Below are positions 34,822-42,819 of a stretch of DNA of 42,819 bases, piece by piece. The position numbers and the translations under genes are program-made. The stretch's first letter is position 1, and each line of letters begins with the position of its first letter. The DNA comes from Vibrio methylphosphonaticus (GTDB taxonomy: Bacteria; Pseudomonadota; Gammaproteobacteria; Enterobacterales; Vibrionaceae): assembly GCF_023634655.1 (NCBI RefSeq), contig NZ_JAMKMS010000027.1, positions 1 through 42,819 of the forward strand, read 5' to 3'. The notes under the pieces were generated by a model. That model was not told the DNA's origin. It saw only the letters and a list, made by a program, of their open reading frames with translations, and made no database searches.

Positions 34822-34926
34822 ACTTTGCGAGAAAAAATCCATCACCTAATTGACGATAATCCGCTAATAATCTTAGGTAAGAAATAGTGAATTCTGCGCT
34901 GCATGAACTTTCCTTTTTCTAACGCA

Positions 34927-35976
34927 CTAGCCATCACTTGCACCGAGCAAAGCTTGCTTACAAATCGAATCAACTTGTTCACTGCGATTTTCATCCCATG
35001 CAATGCCATGACCAAATTTCACGCTCGGCATGTCCGTAAAATCGATATACTTGGCGTTACTTCTGTTTTCCTCAGATAAACAATTTCCCAATCTGGTTAA
35101 TACTTTAAGTGGATTACCATTATTATTAACCAACCCTGACAATAGCAAAACTGAATCGTATTTGTTGGCCGTAATATAGGTATTCTCTTGACTAGAAAAT
35201 GGAATTGAGTTGACCCAAGCGCCGTGGTTTGTATATTGAACATCTCCCTGATGCAACATAACACGATCAAGCTCTATCGCACTTAACTGTTCAGGTTGCT
35301 CTTGAATCGCACGCTTAAGCACCTCATGACCTAAACTATGCACAAGCAGTGAGATGTGCAAACCTCGCTGCTTAAAGTCGGAGAAAATATTGTGAGCAAT
35401 ATATTCAAAAGCTCTAGCAAAATCAGCGTAACTTGCTTCCGCATGTTTTCGAGCTTCTTTATACTGCTTAATCTTTCTTTTAAATGACTTTTTGAGTACC
35501 AATTTCCCCAGTAAAGCTGTAGTAGGGTTAGCTGTCAACGCGGCACCAACAGCTAAAGTTTGAAGCATGTATGGTTCATAAGATTTGGATGGCCAAGAAT
35601 ATATCACCAAGTTGCAGTTGTACTCTTGCTGAATTTTTCGGCTTTTTATTAGGTTCTTCTTGAGACTTTGATTATTTCCATGCAGAAAAAACACCCAAGG
35701 ACAACCGTTATCATTCGCTACAATATTCTGCATCGTTACTGGAAGATTACTACTTTCAACCACTTCTAAATCAAAGGTTTGTTCTACTTTCGTAACTCTA
35801 GTTGGACGACTCATGCCGCCAGAGATCTTGCGACTGATAGTTTTCTTTTTATCTACAGGAGTCGCTATGGCATATCTTAACTCGCCATTCGCATCTAATT
35901 TTTCAGAAAATAGGGATACTTTCTTATTCTTGCCTCTATTTAATGCACGATTGGTAATAAAAATCGTTTGATTCAT
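34927..35976 (-). CDS. DUF900-type alpha/beta hydrolase
   Basis: 349 residues. The alpha/beta fold is visible as WVFFLHGNNQSLKKN near 92-106 (oxyanion region), CNLVIYSWPSKS (DUF900-like YSWPS), and the nucleophile elbow LLVHSLGHEVLKRAI near 209-223 (Ser in HSLG, in place of the usual GxSxG). A late KFGHGIAWDENR may supply the catalytic His. Related domains act as esterases or lipases, often on membranes. ATG 35976 follows GAGGACAAGTG. It is convergent with the coiled-coil gene and stands near the membrane-remodelling cluster. The natural substrate is unknown. Confidence 0.78.
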   Translation of the reverse strand: MNQTIFITNRALNRGKNKKVSLFSEKLDANGELRYAIATPVDKKKTISRKISGGMSRPTRVTKVEQTFDLEVVESSNLPVTMQNIVANDNGCPWVFFLHGNNQSLKKNLIKSRKIQQEYNCNLVIYSWPSKSYEPYMLQTLAVGAALTANPTTALLGKLVLKKSFKRKIKQYKEARKHAEASYADFARAFEYIAHNIFSDFKQRGLHISLLVHSLGHEVLKRAIQEQPEQLSAIELDRVMLHQGDVQYTNHGAWVNSIPFSSQENTYITANKYDSVLLLSGLVNNNGNPLKVLTRLGNCLSEENRSNAKYIDFTDMPSVKFGHGIAWDENRSEQVDSICKQALLGASDG

Positions 35977-36320
35977 CACTTGTCCTCACTAATCAATGTC
36001 AACTCAGCTATGGTGTCAAAATCCATGCTGCATAAATGTAAAGGACATGTAGAGAATGGTTGAGGAGTTTCGAACCGAGGGTCTTGAGAAAAGTTTAAGT
36101 TCGCCATTGCTGTCACAATTAAACAAGATCAATTGAACTTTTAGACGGAGCCACAAAACCGAGGGTTGAAAAGCTCACATAACTTCACTTATACCACTGC
36201 TATCAATTCCAGATTCACAGCCAAATGATATAAATCACAAAAATATCAACTCAATACTGACTTCTGTTTGAAGTTGAACCATTATTTAAAATTAAACCAA
36301 TGATTAACAGGATGTTCTCA
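35977..36320. promoter_or_regulatory. 344-base divergent intergenic region
   Basis: AT-rich spacer between the hydrolase gene and the lipoprotein gene; it must hold both promoters. No RNA gene or repeat seen. Confidence 0.4.
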
Positions 36321-37433
36321 ATGAAACGGAAGCTTCTAACTAGTGCCATGGGGGTGTTGGTTTTATCAGGTTGTGGTACTTCTAATAAACTGACGGTTTT
36401 TGATGGAATGACTTACAGTGCAACCAATGAAGGAGCAATCAATGACCCAATTCGTGTATACCCTCTTCAGACCACGCAAGTCAGCCTAGATGGGCAACTT
36501 CCTTATACAATTGGAGAGCTTTGTTATGCTTCAAGGTTACGCTCCCCCCTAAGTGCAAATTGCCTTTCAGAAAGATCAAGCATTATGAAGAACTCAGAGT
36601 TCGTCATAAAGTATAAACACTATGCTGCTGAGCCTTCAGAGCCCAATAAAGGAATTAACCTCAATAAACAAATTTTTGAATTAAATACAGCGCTAAAGCA
36701 AGCAACAAATACGCTGCTTGATTGCGCCAATACCACTGAGTGTAGTTCTAAAATGGCAGCACAACAAAGGGTTGTAGATGAAAAACAGGAAGCTGTGACA
36801 TCGATAGTGGATAGCCCAAATGTCAGAATCCTCAATTGGAACGAACAGTCATCAGCAAAGATAGGTACAGGCGAAGAGTCTAACTCAGCAAAAAAGGAAA
36901 CATCTGAAGCTGGCTTCACTGTTATAAATGGCTTTAGCGTGTACGAACTTTCCTACACCTGTTTAGATCCTTCAGTAGCTAAATTGACAGATAAAATGAA
37001 ACACCTGAAAGTAGTCACAAAACTTATTGCAGCAGATGAGATTTCCTTTGTAAATGCTCGAACTAAGGTTAGGCAATTGACTGCGTCTTTAGATGCCTTT
37101 GAAGATAGTCTCGATACAGAGACAAAAGGAAAGTTATTAACCGAATTGCTTAAACTTAAGCTCTCGATTGAAGATTCGGCTTCGCTCTCTTCGTCAGGCA
37201 GATTTAAAATCACTGACTCTGGGTACAATGTTGTCAATCTGAATTTAGAGTCAAAAATTAAAGCTGCAAACAATAACATCAAAAATGAAACCGAATTGCT
37301 TAACACCAAGAAGAGTGTGGTAGATAAAAACCTTAAGCATCAATCTCCATACTTAGCAGTTCTTACTGACTTAAATGATCTGACTGCTCACGTTCCTGAA
37401 TGCAGAAATTCAAACTCAAAAAACAAGACCTAA
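36321..37433 (+). CDS. Lipoprotein of unknown function with coiled coil
   Basis: About 370 residues. A lipoprotein signal ends in LSGC (Cys18). The mature part has LDGQLPYTIGELCYASRLRSPLS, then helical coiled-coil segments with conserved-looking cysteines (LLDCANTTECSSKM), and ends with LNDLTAHVPECRNS. I chose ATG 36321, with AGGA 8 bases upstream, over ATG 36300. No domain recognised. It probably faces the periplasm from the inner or outer membrane. Its base composition matches the AT-rich surroundings. Confidence 0.75.
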   Translation: MKRKLLTSAMGVLVLSGCGTSNKLTVFDGMTYSATNEGAINDPIRVYPLQTTQVSLDGQLPYTIGELCYASRLRSPLSANCLSERSSIMKNSEFVIKYKHYAAEPSEPNKGINLNKQIFELNTALKQATNTLLDCANTTECSSKMAAQQRVVDEKQEAVTSIVDSPNVRILNWNEQSSAKIGTGEESNSAKKETSEAGFTVINGFSVYELSYTCLDPSVAKLTDKMKHLKVVTKLIAADEISFVNARTKVRQLTASLDAFEDSLDTETKGKLLTELLKLKLSIEDSASLSSSGRFKITDSGYNVVNLNLESKIKAANNNIKNETELLNTKKSVVDKNLKHQSPYLAVLTDLNDLTAHVPECRNSNSKNKT

Positions 37434-37487
37434 CATAGATTGACATTGCTAACCCAATACCCACATCACCGTGCTTGATCTTTTAAC

Positions 37488-37649
37488 ATGAAGTTTAAAA
37501 GGACTTTTCATCGGTACGAGAGTGGCGTCATAAGCCCACTCGTTAAGCACATGTATCTTGCCATTAAAACAGGCCGTGTCACTCCAGACAAGCGCAGCCA
37601 TATTTTGACTGAAGAATGCCTTGAAGTAGATGAATGGTGTTGTTTATAG
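37488..37649 (+). CDS. Small unknown protein (53 residues)
   Basis: ATG 37488 to TAG 37649 encodes a basic N-terminus and a helix-turn-helix-like middle (YESGVISPLVKHMYLAIKTG and RVTPDKRSHILTEECLEVDEW). No good ribosome site is visible. A clear terminator 11 bases later supports expression or the end of a longer ancestor. It may be a small regulator such as an excisionase or a gene fragment. Confidence 0.4.
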   Translation: MKFKRTFHRYESGVISPLVKHMYLAIKTGRVTPDKRSHILTEECLEVDEWCCL

Positions 37650-37660
37650 CCATAAATATT

Positions 37661-37690
37661 GGGCCACTCAGTTTTAGTGGCCCTTTATAT
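37661..37690 (+). terminator. Terminator after the 53-residue gene
   Basis: Stem GGGCCACT / AGTGGCCC around a 7-base loop, then TTTATATT. Remaining bases up to 37962 show no further gene. Confidence 0.75.
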
Positions 37691-37962
37691 TATTACTGAG
37701 CATTTTTCCTAAATCATCTAGTCAGTTTTGGACGAATTGAAAGTTTCTATACTCGTCCCGAAAGCTTAGGTAATAGAGATCGCAAGAGTCAGTGTCAACG
37801 CCGATGTAAAAATGACCCACTGACGTCGATGCGTTTGGTATAAAAACAGCCTTCATGAAAGCACAAATACGCCACTCACTAGACAAAATCAAACTATACA
37901 GTATTGAATTAAATCAATATTGTTGATAACAGTAAGATACCATTCGTCACTATCTAATCGTC

Positions 37963-38556
37963 CTATGAGTCAATTCCTTCTGAGATATTCAATGCATCTT
38001 CAATTTCAACACCCAGATAACGAATAGTATTGTCTAATTTCACGTGCCCTAGTAACAGTTGTACAGCCCGTATATTTTTAGTTCGAGCGTAAATCAATGT
38101 CGCCTTGGTGCGACGCATGGAATGCGTTCCATAAAGATAGGGATCGTAGCCAAGTTCCGTTGCCCAGCGGTGAATAATGGTGGCATAGCAACTATAACTC
38201 AAAGGCCTCCCTTGTTTACGGGGACTGGGAAACAAATAGTCTTGAGCCGAAAGTTGGCTATGCATTAACCATTGAGTTAATGATTGTGCAGTGCGTGAAG
38301 TGATCTCAAACTGTACCTCTCTGCCCGTTTTACTTTGGCTGTAAAGCACACGATCTTGAATCACACCACCGGAAGAAATATCTCTCACTTTCATTCTTAG
38401 CAAGTCACAAGAACGCAACTTGCAATCGATAGCGAGATTGAGCAGGGCCAATTCCATGATATTGCCTTCGATTTCTAGTCTAGTGCGAATTCGCCAGATA
38501 TCCTCGAGCTTGAAGGGCTTTTTCTGCCCAGTTAGGTGACCTTTCTTCGTCCACAT
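37963..38556 (-). CDS. Small tyrosine recombinase (FimB/FimE-sized integrase)
   Basis: 197 residues, only the catalytic domain, without the core-binding arm. The catalytic set is complete: Arg48 in KLRSCDLLRM, Lys76 in QSKTGREV, His145 and Arg148 in THSMRRTKATL, His171 in LLLGHVKLDNT, Tyr180 in TIRYLGV. FimB/FimE-type enzymes of this size flip or excise short DNA segments. I do not see a matching inverted-repeat switch next to it. It may belong to a mobile or switching element of the accessory region. Confidence 0.92.
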   Translation of the reverse strand: MWTKKGHLTGQKKPFKLEDIWRIRTRLEIEGNIMELALLNLAIDCKLRSCDLLRMKVRDISSGGVIQDRVLYSQSKTGREVQFEITSRTAQSLTQWLMHSQLSAQDYLFPSPRKQGRPLSYSCYATIIHRWATELGYDPYLYGTHSMRRTKATLIYARTKNIRAVQLLLGHVKLDNTIRYLGVEIEDALNISEGIDS

Positions 38557-38904
38557 AATTGACCTCCAGTCTAACTTTAAAAGTGGCCTTATTAAGTTTA
38601 GATGCAGCAGGTTGAATGGTTATTCAGTGGTAGAGCTCGAATATTTTGTAGACTAAAGTGATTTAGAATCTTTGATCTAGCTGATTTTGGGGCAGAAATA
38701 CGTTAGAGTTAAAATTCTACATTAGAATATGTACCCTGAAATGATGCCATAGTCGTTTGTATGGCACTGTTTTTGTATTTGTAAGTGCCACACTGTCACA
38801 TTTCTTCGTCATGTTCTTGTTCATAGGACTTCCCTCACTTCCCACAAGCAGCATTTGTAGACCCAACACGTCATATGGCATTATCTTTAAATATAGAGGT
38901 TCAT
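38557..38904. other. 348-base gap before the GIY-YIG gene
   Basis: AT-rich. It contains one copy of TGGGGCAGAAA at 38688-38698 and the probable promoter of the nuclease gene. No gene or RNA recognised. Confidence 0.35.
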
Positions 38905-40473
38905 ATGACGAAAAAACGATTCCCAAGAAACTATTGGACAAAAGAAAAATGTCACTCAGCGGCACTAGAGTGCGGTTCAAGAACACAGTTTATTAAGCAG
39001 TACAGTGCTGCTTACAAGGCTGCGGTAAAACATGGCTGGATGGATGAGGTATGCTCACATCTAAAACACAAGAAAAAAGAAAACGGTCATTGGACTCTCG
39101 ATAGATGTATTTCCATAGCCAAAGAGTTTGAAACAAAAGTAGCCTTTAGAAACGCAGCTTCCGATGCATACCATGCTACATACAAGCATAACTGGCAGGA
39201 AATAGTTTGTAGCCATATGACTTCAGAAAAAGGCAAATGGACAAAAACCAAGTGCTCTGAAGAAGCCAAAAAGTATACTACAAGAGACAGCTTTATTAAG
39301 CACGCACCTGGTGCCTATCAAGCAGCAAGAAAACAAGGTTTTCTGGATGAGATATGCTCACACATGACATCAAAGCCTCGCTATTCACCTAGTCATTGGA
39401 ATAATAAAGAGATATGTCATAAGGAAGCTCTAAAGTACCAAACAAGAACCGAGTTCCAGCGAGGTAGTGCAGGCGCATATAAACGAGCACACATTAATGG
39501 TTGGTTAGATGATATATCCTCTCATATGGAGGTTGTTGGCAATAAGGAGTTTCGGTGCCTTTATTTCATTTACAGCCCCCTAAAAAACGAGGGGTACGTT
39601 GGTTTAACGGCTAACTATCAAAAGCGAATAGCTGCCCACAAACGAGGGGATACAAAGTCAACAAAGTCCCTAGTACAACAATCAGACGTGACATTTAGAC
39701 AAGTTACCCCTTACCTTCCTGCCCTTGAAGCAAGTGATAAGGAAGCTGAGCTGGAACGGTATTATTCATCTAAAGGCATTATAATGCTAAACCACAAAAG
39801 TGCATTAGGTGGTTTAGGTGGAGAGAAGGAACCATTAACTAAAAAAGAGTGTGCTAAATTCGCATCATTGTACTCTCAACGAGTTGACTTCGAGAAAGGT
39901 AAATCTTCTGCTTATCACAGAGCCCGAGTTAAAGGCTGGCTAGATGAGATATGTCAGCATATGGCACCTTCTCGTTTAAAATACCCCAAAGGTCATTGGG
40001 ATCAAAAAGAAAACTGCCTTCAAGAAGCTCTAAAATACTCCTCTAGAACTGAATTCATGCGAGGATCCAGAAGTGCATATAACGCTTCACAGAAACCGTA
40101 CAACAACTGGCTAGATGACATTTGCTCACATATGCCCCCACCTAAAAAAAATCAGAGACGTGCAAGTTGGACAAAGGAAACTTGTATGACTGAAGCACAG
40201 AAGTACCAAACTAAATCAGAGTTCAGAAAATACTGTCATACAGGCTTTAACGCTGCAAATGACAATGGTTGGCTTGAGGCTTGCTGCGCTCATATGCGAA
40301 AGAGTAACGATACATCATATGGTTACTGGACAAAGAAAAACTGCCACAATGAAGCACTTAAGTATCAACGAAGAAATAACTTCCGCATTTCATCTCGCGG
40401 TGCTTACAGCGCAGCATGGAAAAACAACTGGCTAGATGACATTTGCGGTCATATGAAAAAAAGAGGGGAATAG
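38905..40473 (+). CDS. GIY-YIG nuclease embedded in eight DNA-binding-like repeats
   Basis: 522 residues. The middle (about 215-310) is a GIY-YIG nuclease: CLYFIYSPLKNEGYVGLT, then NYQKRIAAHKRGD with the catalytic Arg, and AELERYYSSKGIIMLNHK. It is flanked by four repeats before and four after, each about 45 residues and of the form W-T-K-x-x-C-x-x-E-A-x-K-Y-x-T-R-x-x-F...AY-x-A-A...GWLDDICSHM. The first repeat is YWTKEKCHSAALECGSRTQF. ATG 38905 has AGAGGT 5 bases upstream. Such repeats are known from homing-type and phage nucleases and probably read DNA. The gene is mobile or selfish, or a defence nuclease; its target is unknown. Confidence 0.88.
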   Translation: MTKKRFPRNYWTKEKCHSAALECGSRTQFIKQYSAAYKAAVKHGWMDEVCSHLKHKKKENGHWTLDRCISIAKEFETKVAFRNAASDAYHATYKHNWQEIVCSHMTSEKGKWTKTKCSEEAKKYTTRDSFIKHAPGAYQAARKQGFLDEICSHMTSKPRYSPSHWNNKEICHKEALKYQTRTEFQRGSAGAYKRAHINGWLDDISSHMEVVGNKEFRCLYFIYSPLKNEGYVGLTANYQKRIAAHKRGDTKSTKSLVQQSDVTFRQVTPYLPALEASDKEAELERYYSSKGIIMLNHKSALGGLGGEKEPLTKKECAKFASLYSQRVDFEKGKSSAYHRARVKGWLDEICQHMAPSRLKYPKGHWDQKENCLQEALKYSSRTEFMRGSRSAYNASQKPYNNWLDDICSHMPPPKKNQRRASWTKETCMTEAQKYQTKSEFRKYCHTGFNAANDNGWLEACCAHMRKSNDTSYGYWTKKNCHNEALKYQRRNNFRISSRGAYSAAWKNNWLDDICGHMKKRGE

Positions 40474-40749
40474 CTACCAACTCTGTCGACTCTTTTATCT
40501 ATAAGAAAAAGTAGGTCAAATAACAGTGCAAACAAATTAGATACAAGATACCCCTAGCTTATAATGGGGCAGAAACGTGCTAGTGATTTTGCTAAATTAG
40601 TGAACTATCAATAAGTATAGGTATTGCAAAGTGAGTTTTAGTTAGCAAGCGAAAGCAACAGGCTTACGCTTGCTAGAGCACTATTTTTTGATGCGCATAA
40701 CGGATGTTATGTTCAATCCAGGTTTGACGAACCTGCTTAAACAGTATTG
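40474..40749. other. 276-base gap with a second TGGGGCAGAAA copy
   Basis: AT-rich. A second exact TGGGGCAGAAA lies at 40565-40575, so the nuclease gene is flanked by this word. A Cys/Ala-type hairpin GCAAGCG/CGCTTGC around 40641-40673 may be the terminator of the next gene on the minus strand. Confidence 0.35.
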
Positions 40750-41427
40750 TTATAGCGCTTTTGTATGCTTCTCTTCTAATGCATCCAATTGGCTACACAG
40801 AAAGTCGTAACCTTCGCTGAATTGATTATTTAACTTAACTAACTCTGAATTATCCGTCAGAAATTCTTTCAAGTCTGTTTCATCAAACTCAGGCTGAGGA
40901 TTTTCAGTGAGGTAAGTATCGATCTTTTGCCAAGCTCTTTTGTACTGAGAAAACCGATTTGCCCAAAGGTAGTCTTTTTTATCAATAATTTGGTCTATAT
41001 GATCAAATTGATTTTCTAACGCGGAAAACTCAATTTCTAATTGTTTTTTGCAGTCAGTGATTAACTGGGTGATTTGTTCTTTACCCTCATGAGATACGGA
41101 ACTTACTTGCCTCGCCTGATATTTGTAAATATACCAGTTCATGTTTTGGCTATTAATTCTTCTTAAGGTTACTTTCGCATCCCATATATAAGCTAGATAA
41201 GGGCCCAGCTTAGTTTGATTTATCCAACTATTAACACCAATAACTGCCGCTATCGCGGCGATAATTGTCGCACAACCTCCGAGAAAGCTACCAAATGCGC
41301 CAATGTCAGATAATGTTTGGCTAAATGCTTTTCGGTCGTCTACATATGTAGACATTAAAATGATGACTCCGGCAGTGCCTAATGCAAAACTAAAAAAGCT
41401 AAACCAATATTTCGTAAATTTTTCCAT
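40750..41427 (-). CDS. Two-TM membrane protein with cytoplasmic coiled coil
   Basis: 225 residues. Two N-terminal membrane segments (about 8-28, WFSFFSFALGTAGVIILMST, and about 43-66, FGSFLGGCATIIAAIAAVIG) are followed by a helical region of about 150 residues with KKQLEIEFSALENQFDHIDQ. This layout is common among accessory-region proteins and some phage-defence effectors, but no family is recognised. ATG 41427 has AGGT upstream. The neighbours on both sides are long AT-rich gaps, so the gene stands alone. Confidence 0.65.
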   Translation of the reverse strand: MEKFTKYWFSFFSFALGTAGVIILMSTYVDDRKAFSQTLSDIGAFGSFLGGCATIIAAIAAVIGVNSWINQTKLGPYLAYIWDAKVTLRRINSQNMNWYIYKYQARQVSSVSHEGKEQITQLITDCKKQLEIEFSALENQFDHIDQIIDKKDYLWANRFSQYKRAWQKIDTYLTENPQPEFDETDLKEFLTDNSELVKLNNQFSEGYDFLCSQLDALEEKHTKAL

Positions 41428-42304
41428 GTACCTAATCCATTGAAGCTCTATAACAGTTATTAGACGGATTATTTCCGCCTAGTAACCAGTAAATCTATAC
41501 CTATCAAATCACAATCTCATTTGGTTTACTGAGATGGACACTCGATATTTCCGGTGTAGATTGTGCCCATTATGGTAAATAGCCAATTTTGAACCTCAAA
41601 ACGCCCCTTCAGCCCCTTAATAGTATGTAGAGCCGTTTTTAAACACTTACCCTCACCAGATTGCCATAAAATGGGTTGTAATTTTGTGACAGTTTACGAG
41701 TGATTTACAGTGCATTTCTGATAGAGAGCATTTCACTCAGAACTGTGAATGACCGCTCACTTTTGCTAGTTTAATCGTAACTCTTAACCAACTTTGAGAT
41801 TTCAACTGTCACTCGATTATCATCGATATATTAGGCAATTCCATTCGCGTGAGCTTTATTTGGGGCAAATGGTGCTCTAGCCAGAACCTGATAAATCTCC
41901 GAAACAATTAATGGGGCAAAACTGAGTCACAGAGATCAGTTACGATATACTAGTATCCCTTTACAGCTTTCTTGACTCACTTTTCGCTTCAGCCATATCT
42001 ATTTACCAAAACACCGTATAACGTGACTCTGTTTTAAGGTGTTATCTACCAGCCACCTACGTTTTCACCACCTAACCTAAATCAAAATTTATCAGCTACT
42101 TTTCAATTACTTAATAGAACCTTCTTCTACTATCTCCTCGCCACCGCACTTTCCTAACTTTTACTTCACCTACATTCGATAAAAGCTTTTCGACCGTGAT
42201 CGCAACTCACTTTCAAACCAGGTCAACTTCAGAAGTAAAAACTAAATTTCAATTGAATAAGACTGCTCAGCTTTTGTAACATTCCGTCATATCAGGAGCA
42301 TATT
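41428..42304. other. 877-base AT-rich gap upstream of the RepL-like gene
   Basis: No supported coding sequence. It contains TGGGGCAAA at 41861-41869 and TGGGGCAAAA at 41912-41921, and the palindrome ATACTAGTAT near 41950. Iterons or DnaA boxes could be present if the downstream gene is a replication protein, but I see no clear array. Confidence 0.4.
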
Positions 42305-42819
42305 ATGGAAAGTGATTTTAAAAAAATCCTCAAAGTCGCCGATACAAAGGCAAAACAAGCAGACTTACGAGTCAAAGCAGAAGAAGAGAAAGAGCAGCTA
42401 GAATACGAAGAAAAAAACAGGAATTTTCACCAAGTCCAAAGCGACTATGGACTGAGAGCGATCCGAGAGGTTGCAAAACACAGTGGTGCCATCGCTGTTC
42501 AAGTACTTATTCTTCTCTGTAGTTACACCAACTACAAAAATGTCGTCCATATCAAACAAGTCGATATTCAAAAAAACCTAAATGTAAGCAAATCCAGCGT
42601 TCATCAAGCAATCAAGTTTCTAATAGAGTTTGGCTTAATTGAGAAGAGAGCAAAACCTGGTGCAACCTTACAGTTCATACTAAATCCGGATTTCATTTGG
42701 CGAACGAGCTATACAAGGCGAAAACAGTGCCCATATAACGGTAACCCTCTCTCTACCAAATTAGGTCAACACTGTGATCACGATAATTTAGAGCGAATTC
42801 ATGCCGTAGCATCACGTGA
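42305..42819 (+). CDS. RepL-like winged-helix protein, partial
   Basis: ATG 42305, with AGGAGC 6 bases upstream, opens a frame of at least 171 codons that leaves the window. A charged, Lys/Glu-rich N-terminal helix is followed by AIAVQVLILLCSYTNY and a winged-helix motif: HIKQVDIQKNLNVSKSSVHQ and AIKFLIEFGLIEKRAKPGAT, ending in FILNPDFIWR. The last part matches the style of RepL-type plasmid replication proteins (helix, wing and xNPxxxW). It may be a plasmid-type initiator, a MarR-like regulator, or a relic of an integrated element. The assignment rests on fold-like motifs only. Confidence 0.65.
   Translation, partial: MESDFKKILKVADTKAKQADLRVKAEEEKEQLEYEEKNRNFHQVQSDYGLRAIREVAKHSGAIAVQVLILLCSYTNYKNVVHIKQVDIQKNLNVSKSSVHQAIKFLIEFGLIEKRAKPGATLQFILNPDFIWRTSYTRRKQCPYNGNPLSTKLGQHCDHDNLERIHAVASR

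Noticed and set aside
41428..42304. Iteron array or replication origin before the RepL-like gene
   Set aside because: No regularly spaced direct repeats seen by eye; AT-rich composition alone is not enough.
1..42819. CRISPR array or complete tRNA/rRNA gene
   Set aside because: No regularly spaced direct repeats with unique spacers, and no full tRNA body or rRNA segment was recognised.

Overview
The window looks like a chromosomal segment of a Vibrio or close relative (Vibrionaceae, Gammaproteobacteria). The genus call is inferred from gene content, moderate GC, TyrR-type boxes and family resemblance of the proteins; no search was run.

Left part (1-24250) is ordinary metabolic DNA. It holds the tail of a Lys/Ala-rich protein and its terminator, a YeeE/YedE-type membrane transporter, a methyltransferase plus HNH endonuclease pair, and two small unknown genes. 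These are followed by an aromatic amino acid catabolic region: phhA-phhB (phenylalanine to tyrosine), aacS (acetoacetate activation) and the operon hpd-hmgA-fahA-maiA (4-hydroxyphenylpyruvate to fumarate plus acetoacetate). Two good matches to the TyrR box lie upstream of phhA/aacS and hpd, which suggests one regulon that runs from phenylalanine to acetoacetyl-CoA. A lipoprotein alkaline phosphatase and a DUF3299 protein sit between the two halves. Next comes an alpha-glucoside utilisation cluster (LacI regulator, GH13 alpha-glucosidase, PTS EIIBC, and an endonuclease/exonuclease/phosphatase-fold enzyme) with a 22-bp palindromic operator, then two SnoaL/NTF2-like proteins.

At 24252-24270 there is a fragment that reads on the minus strand like the 3' end of a tRNA-Ser, with a strong terminator just beyond it, but no tRNA body. 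This is what an island attachment scar looks like. Everything to the right has accessory character.

Right part (24250-42819) contains the most unusual system. A minus-strand gene set encodes a dynamin-like membrane protein with a degenerate P-loop, a Ser/Thr kinase fused through a membrane segment and coiled coils to a formylglycine-generating-enzyme-like (FGE) domain, a short Hsp70, and a PP2C phosphatase. Facing it is a divergent gene for a very Ala/Gln/Ser-rich coiled-coil protein, then a DUF900-type serine hydrolase and a lipoprotein. A decayed second FGE C-terminus lies just behind the kinase gene. The set combines a kinase/phosphatase switch, a chaperone and membrane-remodelling parts; I know no described system with this composition. 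Further right are a small tyrosine recombinase of FimB/FimE size, a GIY-YIG nuclease embedded in eight copies of a roughly 45-residue repeat, a two-TM coiled-coil protein, and the start of a RepL-like winged-helix protein that runs off the end. Long AT-rich gene-poor gaps and scattered copies of TGGGGCARAA mark this part.
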